Assembly (NCBI GenBank): GCA_900188465.1 | Contig: FZPE01000003.1 | Location: 62,001 to 126,000, forward strand | Reading direction: 5' to 3' | DNA: 64,000 nt | From: Micrococcales bacterium KH10 | Lineage (GTDB): Bacteria; Actinomycetota; Actinomycetes; Actinomycetales; Cellulomonadaceae | In this document: in pieces, positions 46,009 to 56,296 of the stretch | Layout of the letters: every line of letters begins with the position of its first letter | Numbering within the stretch: the first letter of the stretch is position 1 | The notes under the pieces: model-generated | The model's database searches: none | Seen by the model: only the letters and a program-made list of their open reading frames with translations | What the model was told of the DNA's origin: nothing | Program-made: the position numbers and the translations under genes

Positions 46009-47022
46009 TCACGGCTGATCTTGTTCCCCATCGGAGCGAATATCGATCCGCCAACTCGTCAACTTCGCGGCGAGTCGGGCGTTTTGTCCCTCTTTGCCGA
46101 TCGCAAGTGAGAGCTGGTAGTCGGGCACGACCACCTGTGCCACTCGGGACTGCGGATCGATCACAGTCACCGAAGAGACTTTTGCCGGAGAAAGCGCATT
46201 GGCAACGAATCGCGCGGGATCGTCCGAATAGTCGATGATGTCGATTTTCTCGCCGCCGAGTTCGGCCATCACCGCACGCACCCGCTGCCCCATCGGACCG
46301 ATGCATGCACCCTTGGCGTTCAACTCCGGCAAGGTCGAACGCACAGCCAGTTTGGTGCGGTGCCCAGCTTCACGGGCAATCGCAACGATCTCCACGCTGC
46401 CGTCCGCGATCTCAGGTGCTTCGAGTTCAAATAGTTTTCGCACGAGTTCAGGGTGGCTGCGAGACAACACGACTTGGGGTCCGCGCATTCCGCGTGAGAC
46501 CTCGACGACATAGGCGCGCACTCGTTCGCCGTGACGGTATTGCTCATTGGCGACTTGCTCGTGCGCCGGCAAGAGCGCCTCGGTGCCCCCGACGTCGATC
46601 TTCACGTTGCGCGAATCTGCGGACTGCTGGACGACACCGGAGATCAGTTGGCCTTCCTTGTCCTTGAACGCACCGAGCACCTGGTTGTCTTCTGCCTCGC
46701 GCAGTCGCTGCACGATCACCTGCCGTGCTGTGGCTGTTGCGATGCGCCCGAAGTCTTGCGGTGTGTCGTCGTACTCTTCTCCGAGTTCGCGGCGCGTGGC
46801 CTCCGAATCGTCCGATTCCAGATCAGCGACTTCGATCTCTTCGCGGGCCCACACCACGACGTGGCCGGAGGCCCGATCGAGTTCGACACGTGCGTGACGC
46901 TGGGCACCAGGCAGTTTGTGGTACGCCAAAGTCAGTGCGTGCTCGATGGCATCAACCATCACTTCCAGGCTCAGGTCACGCTCACGTTCCAAGGCGCGCA
47001 GCGCCGACATATCGATGTCCAT
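46009..47022 (-). CDS. nusA: Transcription termination/antitermination protein NusA
   Basis: Binds RNA polymerase and RNA to control pausing, termination and rRNA antitermination. The N-terminal domain starts [29 protein letters not shown]; an S1 domain (about 125-195, with [24 protein letters not shown]) and two KH domains ([47 protein letters not shown]) follow. Length 337 residues; the acidic repeats of E. coli NusA are absent, normal for actinobacteria. GGAGG lies six bases before ATG 47022. Starts one base after the rimP stop. Confidence 0.96.
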   Translation of the reverse strand: MDIDMSALRALERERDLSLEVMVDAIEHALTLAYHKLPGAQRHARVELDRASGHVVVWAREEIEVADLESDDSEATRRELGEEYDDTPQDFGRIATATARQVIVQRLREAEDNQVLGAFKDKEGQLISGVVQQSADSRNVKIDVGGTEALLPAHEQVANEQYRHGERVRAYVVEVSRGMRGPQVVLSRSHPELVRKLFELEAPEIADGSVEIVAIAREAGHRTKLAVRSTLPELNAKGACIGPMGQRVRAVMAELGGEKIDIIDYSDDPARFVANALSPAKVSSVTVIDPQSRVAQVVVPDYQLSLAIGKEGQNARLAAKLTSWRIDIRSDGEQDQP

Positions 47023-47023
47023 C

Positions 47024-47587
47024 TCAGTCCTCCACCTCGATCTCGTCATCCGACGCAGCACGTTTCAATTCGACTTGCACATTGCCGTGTTTCACATCGG
47101 CAAACTCCAGCACCAGCGGAGTATTCGATTCCTCGTTGATCACATGCAATTGCGAGCCGATTACCTCGTGCAATCGGCCCGTAACGGTATCACCCGTCAC
47201 TGTTGTCAATTGCACCAGACGGGTTCGAGCCCGCAAGAAATGACGCAACTGCGTCAATGGGCGCGACGTACCGGGTGTGGAAACCTCCAAGGTGTATGCC
47301 CCGGGGATGACGTCCGTTTCGTCGAATTTTTCTGCCAACGCACGGGAAACATCGGCTACATGATCCAAGGACATCGCTCCGACACGGTCTTCTGGCAAAT
47401 CCACTGTGATTCGCACAAGCAATTTGGAGCCGGCTCGCTTGACTGTGACATCTTCGACAAAGGCATCTGCTTGAGTTGCGATGTCACGCGAGACATCCTC
47501 AAGTCTGGTGGTGAGTTCGACCAGTTCCTGCTGCGGTGGTGCCGCAGTCCGAGACCGAGCCGCTCCAGAACGTCGGGACTTGGCCAT
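47024..47587 (-). CDS. rimP: Ribosome maturation factor RimP
   Basis: Needed for 30S assembly with S12 and others. 187 residues with the two RimP domains: [21 protein letters not shown] and then [28 protein letters not shown], followed by an Sm-like C-terminus. First gene of the rimP-nusA-ylxR-infB-rbfA chain; divergent from a DUF4439 lipoprotein gene as in mycobacteria. The first 20 residues are basic and low in complexity. Confidence 0.94.
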   Translation of the reverse strand: MAKSRRSGAARSRTAAPPQQELVELTTRLEDVSRDIATQADAFVEDVTVKRAGSKLLVRITVDLPEDRVGAMSLDHVADVSRALAEKFDETDVIPGAYTLEVSTPGTSRPLTQLRHFLRARTRLVQLTTVTGDTVTGRLHEVIGSQLHVINEESNTPLVLEFADVKHGNVQVELKRAASDDEIEVED

Positions 47588-47754
47588 CAGACACCGCCTC
47601 GCTTAGTTTTCCCTGTTATTCAGTAATCATCACGGTACGCACCGCGACGACCCATTGCATCACAACCATAGATAGCCTAGCCGGAATACATGGTTCGCGG
47701 CACACGGCATGGCTGGATGACGATACCGGGCTTGTCGTGAGACGATCAATTCCG

Positions 47755-48771
47755 ATGCACCCCGACACTTCACCGGCCCGAGTCGGTCTGGCTTCTCGCC
47801 CCATAGCCGCGCTTCTGGCGGCCCTTCTGGCTGCCGTCTTGCTAGGCGGCTGCAGTCTGCGTCTGGAGACCGACAACCCCCACGCCCCCACGCCGGATGC
47901 TGTAGAGGTCATTCGAGAGGCCATGGTCCTCGATGTGCTGACCATCAGAGACTCGGCCGAGACGTTGATTACAACTGGCGGAAATGATGATGCCACCACT
48001 GCCGTGTTGCAGGACATTCTTACTGCATCCGCGGCGCATCTAGAAGCACTTGGCGGAATCTACGATCCTGGCCCTGATTATGTTGTCGCCCAAGCCGAAC
48101 CGACCCCGAGTCAGGCGCCACCGACACTCGAGACACTCACTGCTACGTTGGCGGATGCGGCGAATCGCACTCGCTCAGCCCTCGAAGCCACCGCGGCTCC
48201 ACTTGATGCGCGACTGTTCGCGACCATCGCAACCGCCCACTACGGGTATGCCTTAAGCCTTGCGAATGCAGCTGATACCGCGCTTCCAGACATCGATTTG
48301 GTCAGTGCCGCCGTCAATCCGGAGCTGCCCATCCCCGCTGAACTGGAAACCTCCGACTACCAGTCGCTGGTCGTGACGCAGGATGCGATCGGCTACATTC
48401 GCGAGATGTGGGGACTGCACCTCGACGGGAACCGGAAAGAGCGCGTGCTGGCACAGTCACGATCCGACCGAGATCGGGCACGTACCCTGGCGTCCCGGAG
48501 CGGGTTAATTGATACTGCCGATGATCCGCGTGAGCTGTTCTACGAGTTCGACCGTGATATCACACGCCAGCGCGCCGCTCGCCGCACTATTGCCGAACTG
48601 CGGCTTGCCCAGGTTCACCGGTTCAGCGCACTATTGCCGGATGTCGCGTCCGGCGAACGTGCCAACCTGCTCGATTGGATGGTGCAGTCGTATCACGACG
48701 CACTGCGTACCGGAGCAACACCAGAACCTTTCCCCGGCATGCCGGAGTACGAGGCAGCTGACGTCGGCTGA
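47755..48771 (+). CDS. DUF4439 ferritin-like lipoprotein
   Basis: A 338-residue secreted protein with a hydrophobic signal segment (about 12-33) ending in the lipobox LLGGC, so it should be lipid-anchored outside the membrane. The C-terminal half (about 190-330) is helical with AIGYIREMWGLHL, LRLAQVHRFSALL and LLDWMVQSYHDALRTG, in line with the ferritin-like DUF4439 domain found at this place beside rimP and proS (Rv2844 region). Metal binding is not proved. ATG 47755 is chosen because it sits just before the signal; GTG 47737 is possible. Confidence 0.8.
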   Translation: MHPDTSPARVGLASRPIAALLAALLAAVLLGGCSLRLETDNPHAPTPDAVEVIREAMVLDVLTIRDSAETLITTGGNDDATTAVLQDILTASAAHLEALGGIYDPGPDYVVAQAEPTPSQAPPTLETLTATLADAANRTRSALEATAAPLDARLFATIATAHYGYALSLANAADTALPDIDLVSAAVNPELPIPAELETSDYQSLVVTQDAIGYIREMWGLHLDGNRKERVLAQSRSDRDRARTLASRSGLIDTADDPRELFYEFDRDITRQRAARRTIAELRLAQVHRFSALLPDVASGERANLLDWMVQSYHDALRTGATPEPFPGMPEYEAADVG

Positions 48772-48831
48772 GCCCAATACGCCTCTTTGTCACCACTCGA
48801 TTCGCCGCAATCCGACCGGCGGAGGATGACG

Positions 48832-50613
48832 CTACTCGACCGACGGCAGCGCGACGAGTGACTGTAAGTGCTGGAGAGCGTCAGCCACGGGTACATTGTC
48901 GCTTTGGCCCGTTGCACGAGTGCGCACCTCGACATTGCCATCGGCCAGTCCGCGGCCCACCACGACGATCACCGGCACGCCGAGCAGTTCCGCGTCCGCG
49001 AACTTGACCCCTGGCGATACCTTCTTCCGATCGTCATAGAGCACCTCGATGTCGGCCGTTTCTAGTTGTGCAGCCAACTCTTCGGCGGTAGTGAACACCG
49101 CCTCGTCCTTGCCGGTGGCTACAATGTGCACACTCGCCGGAGCCAGGTGAACCGGCCACGACAGTCCGCGCTCGTCATGATACTTCTCCGCGAGCGCGGC
49201 GAGGGCGCGTGAGACTCCGATGCCGTAGGAACCCATGGTCACGACAGTCTGCTTGCCGTTGACGTCCAGCACCTTCAGACCGAGCGCTTCGGCATACTTG
49301 CGTCCCAGTTGGAAGATGTGCCCGATCTCGATTCCGCGGGCGAGTTCCAGCGGACCGGACCCATCCGGTGCAGGGTCGCCAGCTCGGACCTCTGCTGCCT
49401 CGATGGTGCCGTCGGGGATGAAGTCGCGGCCCGCCACCAGGTTGATCACGTGCTTGCCCGCAACGTTGGCACCGGTCGCCCAGCGCGTTCCAGTGACCAC
49501 TCGCGGGTCCACCAGGTAGCGCACGGCGTTCTCGTCGCGGGTGTGTGCTCGTCCAATGACCTGCGGACCGATGTATCCACGCACCAATGCAGGGTGTTTG
49601 GCGAAGTCAGCCTCGCCTGCTGGCTCGACTTCAGCTGGGGATACGGCAGCCTGAAGTCGCTTGATGTCAACTTCTCGGTCACCGGGGATTCCTACAACGA
49701 GTAGTTCTCGGGTGCCATCGGGCTGGGTCAGCGCGAAGACGACGTTCTTCAACGTGTCACTCGCCTGCCACGGCCGGTCGTCGCGCGGTGCCACGTCATT
49801 GAGCACCGCGACAAGGGTGTCGATCGTCGGCGTGTCAGGAGTGTCGATCACCATGCTGTCAGGAGCATCATCATATGGCAGCGGATCCGGTGCCGGGGTC
49901 GTCACAGCTTCAACGTTCGCGGCGAATCCACCTGGTGAACGCACGAAGGTGTCCTCGCCGATCGCGGTGGGCGACAAGAACTCCTCGCTACGCGAACCTC
50001 CCATAGCTCCCGAGGTCGCGGTGACGATGACGTAATCCAGACCGAGCCGGGTGAAGATCCGCTCGTAGGCGTCCCGCTGGGCCTGATACGACTGGTCGAG
50101 CCCAGCCTCGTCGATGTCGAAGGAATAGGCGTCCTTCATGATGAATTCGCGACCGCGCAGCAGACCGGCGCGCGGTCGAGCCTCATCCCGGTACTTGGTC
50201 TGGATCTGGTACAGCGTGACCGGCAGGTCCTTATACGACGAATACAGGTCCTTGACCAGAAGCGTGAACATCTCCTCGTGCGTGGGCGCGAGCAGATAGT
50301 CGGCTTCCTTACGGTCCTGGAGCCGGAACAGGTTCGGACCATATTCGGTCCACCGTCCGGTCTGCTCATAGGGCTCACGAGGTAGCAAGGCGGGGAAATG
50401 CACTTCCTGGGCGCCTGCCGCGGCCATCTCATCGCGAACGACTCGCTCGATTTTCGCAAGCACCCGTAGCCCGAGCGGCAGCCAGGTGTAGATGCCGGGA
50501 GCCGCGCGACGAATGTAGCCAGCGCGCACCAACAGTTTGTGGCTGGCGACCTCAGCATCGGCAGGGTCTTCGCGCAAGGTGCGCAGGAACAACGAGGACA
50601 TCCGAATGAGCAT
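48832..50613 (-). CDS. proS: Proline--tRNA ligase
   Basis: Charges tRNA-Pro; bacterial-type ProRS with an internal editing domain. Class II motifs: motif 1 in [16 protein letters not shown] and following helix, motif 2 around [28 protein letters not shown], motif 3 in [18 protein letters not shown]. The INS editing domain lies between about 225 and 400. Length 593 residues is typical. The initial [21 protein letters not shown] is the usual actinobacterial start. Convergent with the DUF4439 gene, 60 bases apart. Confidence 0.97.
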   Translation of the reverse strand: MLIRMSSLFLRTLREDPADAEVASHKLLVRAGYIRRAAPGIYTWLPLGLRVLAKIERVVRDEMAAAGAQEVHFPALLPREPYEQTGRWTEYGPNLFRLQDRKEADYLLAPTHEEMFTLLVKDLYSSYKDLPVTLYQIQTKYRDEARPRAGLLRGREFIMKDAYSFDIDEAGLDQSYQAQRDAYERIFTRLGLDYVIVTATSGAMGGSRSEEFLSPTAIGEDTFVRSPGGFAANVEAVTTPAPDPLPYDDAPDSMVIDTPDTPTIDTLVAVLNDVAPRDDRPWQASDTLKNVVFALTQPDGTRELLVVGIPGDREVDIKRLQAAVSPAEVEPAGEADFAKHPALVRGYIGPQVIGRAHTRDENAVRYLVDPRVVTGTRWATGANVAGKHVINLVAGRDFIPDGTIEAAEVRAGDPAPDGSGPLELARGIEIGHIFQLGRKYAEALGLKVLDVNGKQTVVTMGSYGIGVSRALAALAEKYHDERGLSWPVHLAPASVHIVATGKDEAVFTTAEELAAQLETADIEVLYDDRKKVSPGVKFADAELLGVPVIVVVGRGLADGNVEVRTRATGQSDNVPVADALQHLQSLVALPSVE

Positions 50614-50727
50614 GACCCAAGCCTACCGATACTGCGAGGTGCTTCAGCACATCATGGCCCGACCGCTGGTTAGCGGTAGGGTCTTATCCGGCACGATAAA
50701 CATCCGACCATGTGAGAAGGCACCGGC

Positions 50728-51414
50728 ATGAGTCAAGAACAACCCCGAGTGATGCGCGCGGACCGCATCAATCTGATCACAATGGTCGCTCTGACCATGA
50801 CAACAGGGATCATCGACGCCATCGGGTATCTGGGGCTTGACCGAGTCTTCACCGCCAACATGACCGGCAACGTCGTCATTCTGGCTATCGGTAGCACCGG
50901 CACCGATGGGCTTCCAGTTGCCGGACCTCTCGTAGCATTGGTGGCCTACGTTCTCGGTGCCTTGATCGGCGGACGAGTGCTCCGCCGCACCGATACCGGC
51001 TGGCACCGCACGACAACCCTCTCGTTTCTTGCAACCGGGTTTTTCGTCCTGCTCCTTGCTCCGGCCGTGATGTGGCGAACTCCGGTCTACGGAACGCCGT
51101 GGGCGCTCTCGATCACCGGGGTGCTCGGTATCGCCATGGGATTGCAGGCTGCGACTGCCCGCCGAGTGTCCGTCAAAGACGTCACAACCGTGGTGGTCAC
51201 CTCAACATTGACCGGCCTTGCCGCTGACTCGTATCTGGCAGGTGGAACGTCGCCGCGGTGGGTGCGGCGCCTGGCTGCAGTAGTGGCGCTAGTCGTCGGG
51301 GCTGCTATCGGCGCCGTGCTGGTTCGGATCAGTCTGCCGCTGGGGTTCGCCGTGGCGGGCATGCTGATTATCGCGATTGTGACAGTTGGTGCTCTCGCAC
51401 ACCACAAACAATGA
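50728..51414 (+). CDS. YoaK/DUF1275-family membrane protein
   Basis: A 228-residue integral membrane protein with about six hydrophobic helices. The family start is clear: MVALTMTTGIIDAIGYLGLDRVFTANMTGNVVILA, then ATARRVSVKDVTTVVVTSTLTGLAADS. Function is unknown in the family. AGAAGG is seven bases before the ATG. It is divergent from proS; its stop codon lies in the first unit of a short tandem repeat. Confidence 0.88.
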   Translation: MSQEQPRVMRADRINLITMVALTMTTGIIDAIGYLGLDRVFTANMTGNVVILAIGSTGTDGLPVAGPLVALVAYVLGALIGGRVLRRTDTGWHRTTTLSFLATGFFVLLLAPAVMWRTPVYGTPWALSITGVLGIAMGLQAATARRVSVKDVTTVVVTSTLTGLAADSYLAGGTSPRWVRRLAAVVALVVGAAIGAVLVRISLPLGFAVAGMLIIAIVTVGALAHHKQ

Positions 51415-51545
51415 GCCGTCGGAAAATTGTGAACCGTCGCGAAATTCGTGAACCGTCCTAGCACACTAGGCAATGACACGAATTTTGCGACGATTCGTCG
51501 TGGGAGGGGCGGGTGGTCTCGACCCTTCGACGAGCTCGACCGACG
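51413..51545. repeat. Intergenic repeat cluster between the DUF1275 gene and GNAT gene
   Basis: From 51413, a roughly 19-base unit beginning GA(G/A)CCGTC occurs at 51413, 51431 and 51450. GTCGCGAAATTCGTG (51436-51450) and CACGAATTTTGCGAC (51477-51491) form a 14-of-15 inverted repeat. A further segment, 51513-51545, reads like the REP-type elements common in actinobacteria, with CTTCGACGAGCTCGACC. The cluster separates two convergent genes and may act as a terminator as well as a repeat. Confidence 0.55.
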
Positions 51546-51560
51546 GTTGTGAGTTGCGCC

Positions 51561-52436
51561 TTAAAACAGCACGGTGGCGTAGGTCCCGACTCGCTCAAAT
51601 CCGACCGCCCGGTAGGTGGCGATAGCCGGTTCGTTGAAGTCGTTGACATACAGCGCCGGGGTGACGCCTTGCGTCTGGAGCGCCTGGACCACGGCGGCGA
51701 CAGCGGGGGCTGCTATGCCCTGTCCGCGCAGTGTCGGCGCCACCCAGACGCCCTGTAATTGTGCCAAGGTCTCAGATCGTGCTCCGACTTCAGCTTTGAA
51801 CTGCACCGGTACGTCCAGTGATGGCCCATCGTTCGGAATGATCCAGGAACAACCCGTATCGATCAGCCACCGCACCCGTTGCGGGTAACCATGCGGCGCA
51901 GCCTGCACCGGCGAGTAACCCACCTCCTCGGTGAACATCGCCACGCAAGCCGGGAAGACACAGTCGAAATCAAGATCGGTGGCCTGTCGCACCCGCGGGT
52001 CCGGGTCGACAAGCGGTTCAGTCCCGATCGTCATCGAGTGCTGTACCGGTCGCACTTCACGGGCTGGAGCCCAGCGCGGTTCGAGCAGACGCCATATCTC
52101 CAGGACATCGACATCAGTGCCCACAATCGACGACATCGTTCGGTTCCGCGCGATCAGCGCTTCGGCAACCGCCTGCGCAAAACCTGGCACACTGTGGGGG
52201 TTGAAAGGCACAACATTGGTACCCACCCACACCAGGGCCTCTAGTTCACCGACGGCCGGGTAACCCCATAGTTCGCCACCGCTGAATTGCAGCCCAGATT
52301 GCGCTGCCACGTTGATACGAGACGCCGCAAGGATGGAGGCCGCCGGATCGATGCGACACAGCGCTGCCGCGGTGGGAAGATCCCGGTCTGAAAGCCGACG
52401 CAGTTCGCGGCGCTTCTGCCCCATCACCGCCGTCAT
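51561..52436 (-). CDS. GNAT-family acetyltransferase with DUF4081 N-terminal domain
   Basis: A 291-residue two-domain protein. The C-terminal GNAT fold has the acetyl-CoA motif GVWVAPTLRGQGIAAPAVAAVV (about 229-250) and the NDFNEPAIATYRAVGFERVG end. The N-terminal DUF4081 part has LCRIDPAASILAASRIN. This gene follows ispG in mycobacteria (Rv2867c). Substrate unknown. It starts 28 bases after the ispG stop and is probably in the rlmN-to-ispG transcript. Confidence 0.9.
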   Translation of the reverse strand: MTAVMGQKRRELRRLSDRDLPTAAALCRIDPAASILAASRINVAAQSGLQFSGGELWGYPAVGELEALVWVGTNVVPFNPHSVPGFAQAVAEALIARNRTMSSIVGTDVDVLEIWRLLEPRWAPAREVRPVQHSMTIGTEPLVDPDPRVRQATDLDFDCVFPACVAMFTEEVGYSPVQAAPHGYPQRVRWLIDTGCSWIIPNDGPSLDVPVQFKAEVGARSETLAQLQGVWVAPTLRGQGIAAPAVAAVVQALQTQGVTPALYVNDFNEPAIATYRAVGFERVGTYATVLF

Positions 52437-52464
52437 ATCCGGACCACTTCACCAAGTTGGCGTC

Positions 52465-53622
52465 TCAGGACGCTACTGTCACAGTCGGCGCCGCACCTTC
52501 TTGGGCGGGCATCGATTCGGCGAGGCGCATGGCCTCGTCGATCAGCGTTTCGACGATCATTGCTTCTGGCACGGTCTTGATGACCTCGCCCTTGACGAAG
52601 ATCTGCCCCTTGCCGTTACCCGATGCCACACCTAGATCAGCTTCGCGAGCCTCACCTGGACCATTGACGACACACCCCATCACCGCGACCCGAAGTGGAA
52701 CCGGCAGCCCTTCCAGACCAGCTGTGACCTTCTCGGCCAAGGTGTACACGTCGACTTGAGCGCGGCCACACGATGGGCACGAGACGATCTCGAGTTTGCG
52801 TTCGCGCAGGTTGAGCGACTGCAGAATCTGTAACCCCACTTTGACTTCTTCGACCGGCGGCGCTGACAGCGACACCCGGATCGTATCGCCGATGCCCTGT
52901 GACAGCAGCGCTCCAAAGGCAGTGGCGGACTTGATGGTGCCCTGGAAGGTAGGCCCCGCCTCGGTCACACCCAGGTGCAGCGGCCAATCGCCTCGTTCTG
53001 ACAGCAACTGGTAAGCCCGCACCATCACGACCGGGTCGTGGTGTTTAACCGAGATCTTGAAGTCGTGGAAGTCGTGTTCTTCAAATAACGAGGCCTCCCA
53101 CACCGCCGATTCGACGAGCGCCTCAGGGGTGGCCTTGCCGTATTTCTCCAGCAGTCGCTTATCGAGTGAACCGGCATTGACGCCGATGCGGATCGAGGTT
53201 CCCGCATCTTTGGCTGCCTTGGCGATCTCGGCAACTTGGTCATCGAATTTGCGGATGTTGCCGGGATTGACTCGTACCGCGGCACAACCCGCGTCAATCG
53301 CCGCGAACACGTAACGCGGCTGGAAGTGAATATCGGCGATTACCGGGATCTGTGACTTCTTGGCGATGACCGGAAGCGCCTCCGCATCGTCTTGCGACGG
53401 GCAGGCAACACGGACGATGTCGCATCCCGAGGCCGTCAATTCTGCGATCTGCTGCAACGTGGCATTGATGTCGGTGGTGGGGGTCGTCGTCATGGACTGC
53501 ACCGAAATGGGGGCGTCACCGCCCACGTCGATACTGCCAACCTTGATCTTGCGTGTCTTGCGACGAGGCGCTAGCACGGTGGGTGGCGGGGTTGGCATAC
53601 CGAGACTGATGGGGATACTCAC
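52465..53622 (-). CDS. ispG: 4-hydroxy-3-methylbut-2-enyl diphosphate synthase
   Basis: The penultimate step of the MEP isoprenoid pathway, using an iron-sulfur cluster. The TIM-barrel half has [18 protein letters not shown] and [17 protein letters not shown]; cluster cysteines are Cys282 and Cys285 (SCPSCGR) and Cys317 (GCVVNGPGE). 385 residues, short bacterial form. GTG start. Together with dxr in the same run of genes it shows that the organism uses the MEP pathway; dxr-rseP-ispG order is conserved in actinobacteria. Confidence 0.97.
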   Translation of the reverse strand: MSIPISLGMPTPPPTVLAPRRKTRKIKVGSIDVGGDAPISVQSMTTTPTTDINATLQQIAELTASGCDIVRVACPSQDDAEALPVIAKKSQIPVIADIHFQPRYVFAAIDAGCAAVRVNPGNIRKFDDQVAEIAKAAKDAGTSIRIGVNAGSLDKRLLEKYGKATPEALVESAVWEASLFEEHDFHDFKISVKHHDPVVMVRAYQLLSERGDWPLHLGVTEAGPTFQGTIKSATAFGALLSQGIGDTIRVSLSAPPVEEVKVGLQILQSLNLRERKLEIVSCPSCGRAQVDVYTLAEKVTAGLEGLPVPLRVAVMGCVVNGPGEAREADLGVASGNGKGQIFVKGEVIKTVPEAMIVETLIDEAMRLAESMPAQEGAAPTVTVAS

Positions 53623-53719
53623 ACATCAAGTATCCCCTACTCGATGTGACAATTCGGTGAAGGCGGTCACCGTGGCCGACTAGAAAATGCCGCGCACTAC
53701 TGACGCATGCCGAAGCCAG

Positions 53720-55000
53720 TTAGAAGATGGAGACCGGCGCCACAATATCTGCTGTGATCATGATGGCCGCCATCACGATCAGCGCCGCGAACATCCCGTA
53801 AGCGACCGGCACCATCTTCGCAGTGTCGGCAGGGCCGGGAGACGGACGGCGGCGCCACCGGGCGATCTGACGTCTGGCGCCTTCATAGATCGCCCCTGCC
53901 ACGTGACCGCCATCGAGTGGCACGAGCGGGATCAAGTTGAATACAAAGAGCGCGATGTTGAGGCTGGCGAGCAACTGCAGCAAGATGACCCATGACGTGT
54001 TGGCGGGGGCGCCGGGTATATCCGTTGCGGTGATCTCTCCTGCGAGCCGTCCCACACCCACCACCGATAGGACTGCGTCATCGCCGCGTTCTTGTCCGCC
54101 CCATACCGCTCGCGCGGTGTCGTAGACCTTCACCGGAAGCTGCAGCACGACGTCTGCGGTCATGGTGACCTGTGTCCACACGCTGGAAGGCACAGTGCTC
54201 AAGGGCTCCGATTGCCATTCGTACGCCGGGGCGATCCCGATCTGAGTGCGCGTCGTGCTCGTACCGTCGTTTGCAACTGACGTGACCGTGACCGGCGTCA
54301 ACGTGACTTGCTGCGGTTGTCCCTCCCGTTCGAAGTCAACAGTGACCGGTGCGGTTCCAGCCGCTGCGAGGGCATCGGGGATCTCGTCCCAGGATGCTAC
54401 GGCCCTACCGTCAACTGCGGTGATTTTGTCTCCGGAGCGCAATCCGGCGGCGTAGGCCGGCGCCGCGATCTCATCGGGGCCACACGCTTCACCCTCGCGG
54501 GTCGTCGAGACCGTGGCGCCCAAACAGGGCACCGCCGAATCGATCGTGGTCGAGACGACCTGCTGACCAAAGCCCACCTGCACGATGGCGATCAGCACGA
54601 TGGCGATCAGCAGGTTCATCACCGGCCCGCCCAGCATCACGATCAGTTTCTTGGGCGCGGAAAGGTTGTAGAAGGCACGAGGTTCTTGCCCGGGCAGGAT
54701 CTCCTCAGCTGATGCTTGGCGTGCGTCTTCGACGAGGTCGGACATCCGACCCGACCTTGGCTTTGTTCCAGCCGGTGCGGGCGGGTACATGCCGATCAGT
54801 CGGACGAAGCCGCCCAGTGGAATCGCCTTGATGCCGTATTCGGTTTCGCCCTTCTGCCTCGACCACACCGTGGGACCGAATCCGACGAAATACTGGCTGA
54901 CGCGAACCCCGAATTTCTTGGCGGGGACCATGTGCCCGACCTCGTGGAGCGCAATGGACACCAAGATGCCGATGACGATCACGATGATACCCAGGACCAT
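53720..55000 (-). CDS. rseP: Site-2 intramembrane zinc metalloprotease (RseP/Rip1 family)
   Basis: Cleaves anti-sigma factors and other membrane proteins within the membrane. HEVGH zinc motif at 19-23 in the first helix, third ligand Asp363 in PLVPLDGGHV, and one PDZ domain (about 165-260: GLRSGDKITAVDGRAVASWDEIP). Length 426 residues. GAGGAG lies before the ATG. Between dxr and ispG, the same place as mycobacterial rip1; substrates cannot be told from this window. Confidence 0.95.
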   Translation of the reverse strand: MVLGIIVIVIGILVSIALHEVGHMVPAKKFGVRVSQYFVGFGPTVWSRQKGETEYGIKAIPLGGFVRLIGMYPPAPAGTKPRSGRMSDLVEDARQASAEEILPGQEPRAFYNLSAPKKLIVMLGGPVMNLLIAIVLIAIVQVGFGQQVVSTTIDSAVPCLGATVSTTREGEACGPDEIAAPAYAAGLRSGDKITAVDGRAVASWDEIPDALAAAGTAPVTVDFEREGQPQQVTLTPVTVTSVANDGTSTTRTQIGIAPAYEWQSEPLSTVPSSVWTQVTMTADVVLQLPVKVYDTARAVWGGQERGDDAVLSVVGVGRLAGEITATDIPGAPANTSWVILLQLLASLNIALFVFNLIPLVPLDGGHVAGAIYEGARRQIARWRRRPSPGPADTAKMVPVAYGMFAALIVMAAIMITADIVAPVSIF

Positions 55001-55033
55001 CAGATACTCCTCGCTATCCCACGTTGATAACAG

Positions 55034-56296
55034 CTAGTGACGCCCGGCCACAGGCGGTGAGTCGAACCCAGTTATTGTCGATGACCCACCTGAGTATTCA
55101 CCGGCCTGCTGTCGTGCCCAGTCTTCAACCGCAATAATGTCCGCAATGGTCGTTGGCACCGGACCTCGGTGAGCGAGGAAGTCATCAGCTCGTTCAAGGA
55201 CACCGGCCACCGTATCGGTGATGTCGAGGAATCCGATCACACCGGCGCGGAACCGTTCCACAGCGACCTCGTTTGCCGCGTTGAGTATGGCCGGATGCCA
55301 CGGCGAAGCGTTCAACGCCTGACGCGCCATAACTAGCGCCGGGAAGGCCTCGTCGTCGACCGGCTCAAAGTCCCAAGCTTTCGGTTGACCCCAGTCATAC
55401 GGGCTGATCGCGTCCGCGATACGATCCGGCAGGCCCAATGCGTATGCGATCGGTAGTCGCATATCTGGCACCGAGACCTGTGCGATCGTCGAACCATCGT
55501 GGAACTCGACCGCCGAATGGACAATGGACTGCGGGTGGACCACCACCGTAATGTCATCAGGAGCCACGTCGAACAGCACATGTGCCTCAATGAGTTCAAG
55601 CGCCTTATTCATCAGCGTTGCTGAGTTGATCGTGACGACCGGCCCCATCGTCCAGGTGGGGTGGGCAAGCGCCTGCGCAACAGTGACCTGGTGTAGTTCA
55701 GCGCGAGAGCGCCCCCTGAACGGTCCGCCGGACGCGGTCAGAATCAACCGCCGCACTTCACTGCTCTGACCCGACCGCAGTGCCTGGGCCATCGCGGAAT
55801 GTTCGGAATCGACCGGAACGATCTGCCCTGGATATTGGACCGCGTCTTTGACCAGCGCCGCGCCTGCCACAAGTGACTCTTTGTTCGCCAAAGCAAGCTT
55901 TGATCCAGCCCGCAGCGCTGCCAAGGTCGGTTCCAAGCCGATGGAGCCATTCATCGCATTCAGCACGATGTCCGCGCCGCTTGCAGCAAGTTCTGCGGCG
56001 GCATGAGGGCCTGCCGTCACCACGATGCCTGTGCCGCCCTGCTCGTCCAGCGTACTGCGCAGCACTGCTGCTTGCGTTGTATCCGCAATGGCGACCTGAC
56101 TGACCTGGTATTGGACCGCTTGCCGCGCCAATTCAGCGATCCGAGTACCTTGCGCGCCCAGGCCCACCACCGTGAACCTGTCCGGGTTGCGGGCTATGAC
56201 GTCGAGCGTTTGCGTTCCGATGGACCCGGTCGATCCGAGCAGCACAACGGATCTAGCATCGTGGGCTGCTGACATAGGGCGATCGCTTCTGATCAC
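55034..56296 (-). CDS. dxr: 1-deoxy-D-xylulose-5-phosphate reductoisomerase
   Basis: Second step of the MEP pathway. NADPH motif GSTGSIGTQ near residues 21-29, LANKESLVAG, the metal and substrate stretch VDSEHSAMAQ, and TASGGPFRGRS. 420 residues from GTG 56296, which overlaps the stop of the upstream DivIVA-like gene by 4 bases (GTGA); ATG 56275 would drop 7 residues. Target of fosmidomycin in bacteria that take the drug up. 33 bases ahead of rseP. Confidence 0.95.
   Translation of the reverse strand: MIRSDRPMSAAHDARSVVLLGSTGSIGTQTLDVIARNPDRFTVVGLGAQGTRIAELARQAVQYQVSQVAIADTTQAAVLRSTLDEQGGTGIVVTAGPHAAAELAASGADIVLNAMNGSIGLEPTLAALRAGSKLALANKESLVAGAALVKDAVQYPGQIVPVDSEHSAMAQALRSGQSSEVRRLILTASGGPFRGRSRAELHQVTVAQALAHPTWTMGPVVTINSATLMNKALELIEAHVLFDVAPDDITVVVHPQSIVHSAVEFHDGSTIAQVSVPDMRLPIAYALGLPDRIADAISPYDWGQPKAWDFEPVDDEAFPALVMARQALNASPWHPAILNAANEVAVERFRAGVIGFLDITDTVAGVLERADDFLAHRGPVPTTIADIIAVEDWARQQAGEYSGGSSTITGFDSPPVAGRH

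Noticed and set aside
11703-53622. Shared ISLGMPT peptide at the end of MiaB and the start of IspG
   Set aside because: Both stretches look like usual low-complexity ends of their own families; the DNA around them is not similar, so this is taken as coincidence.
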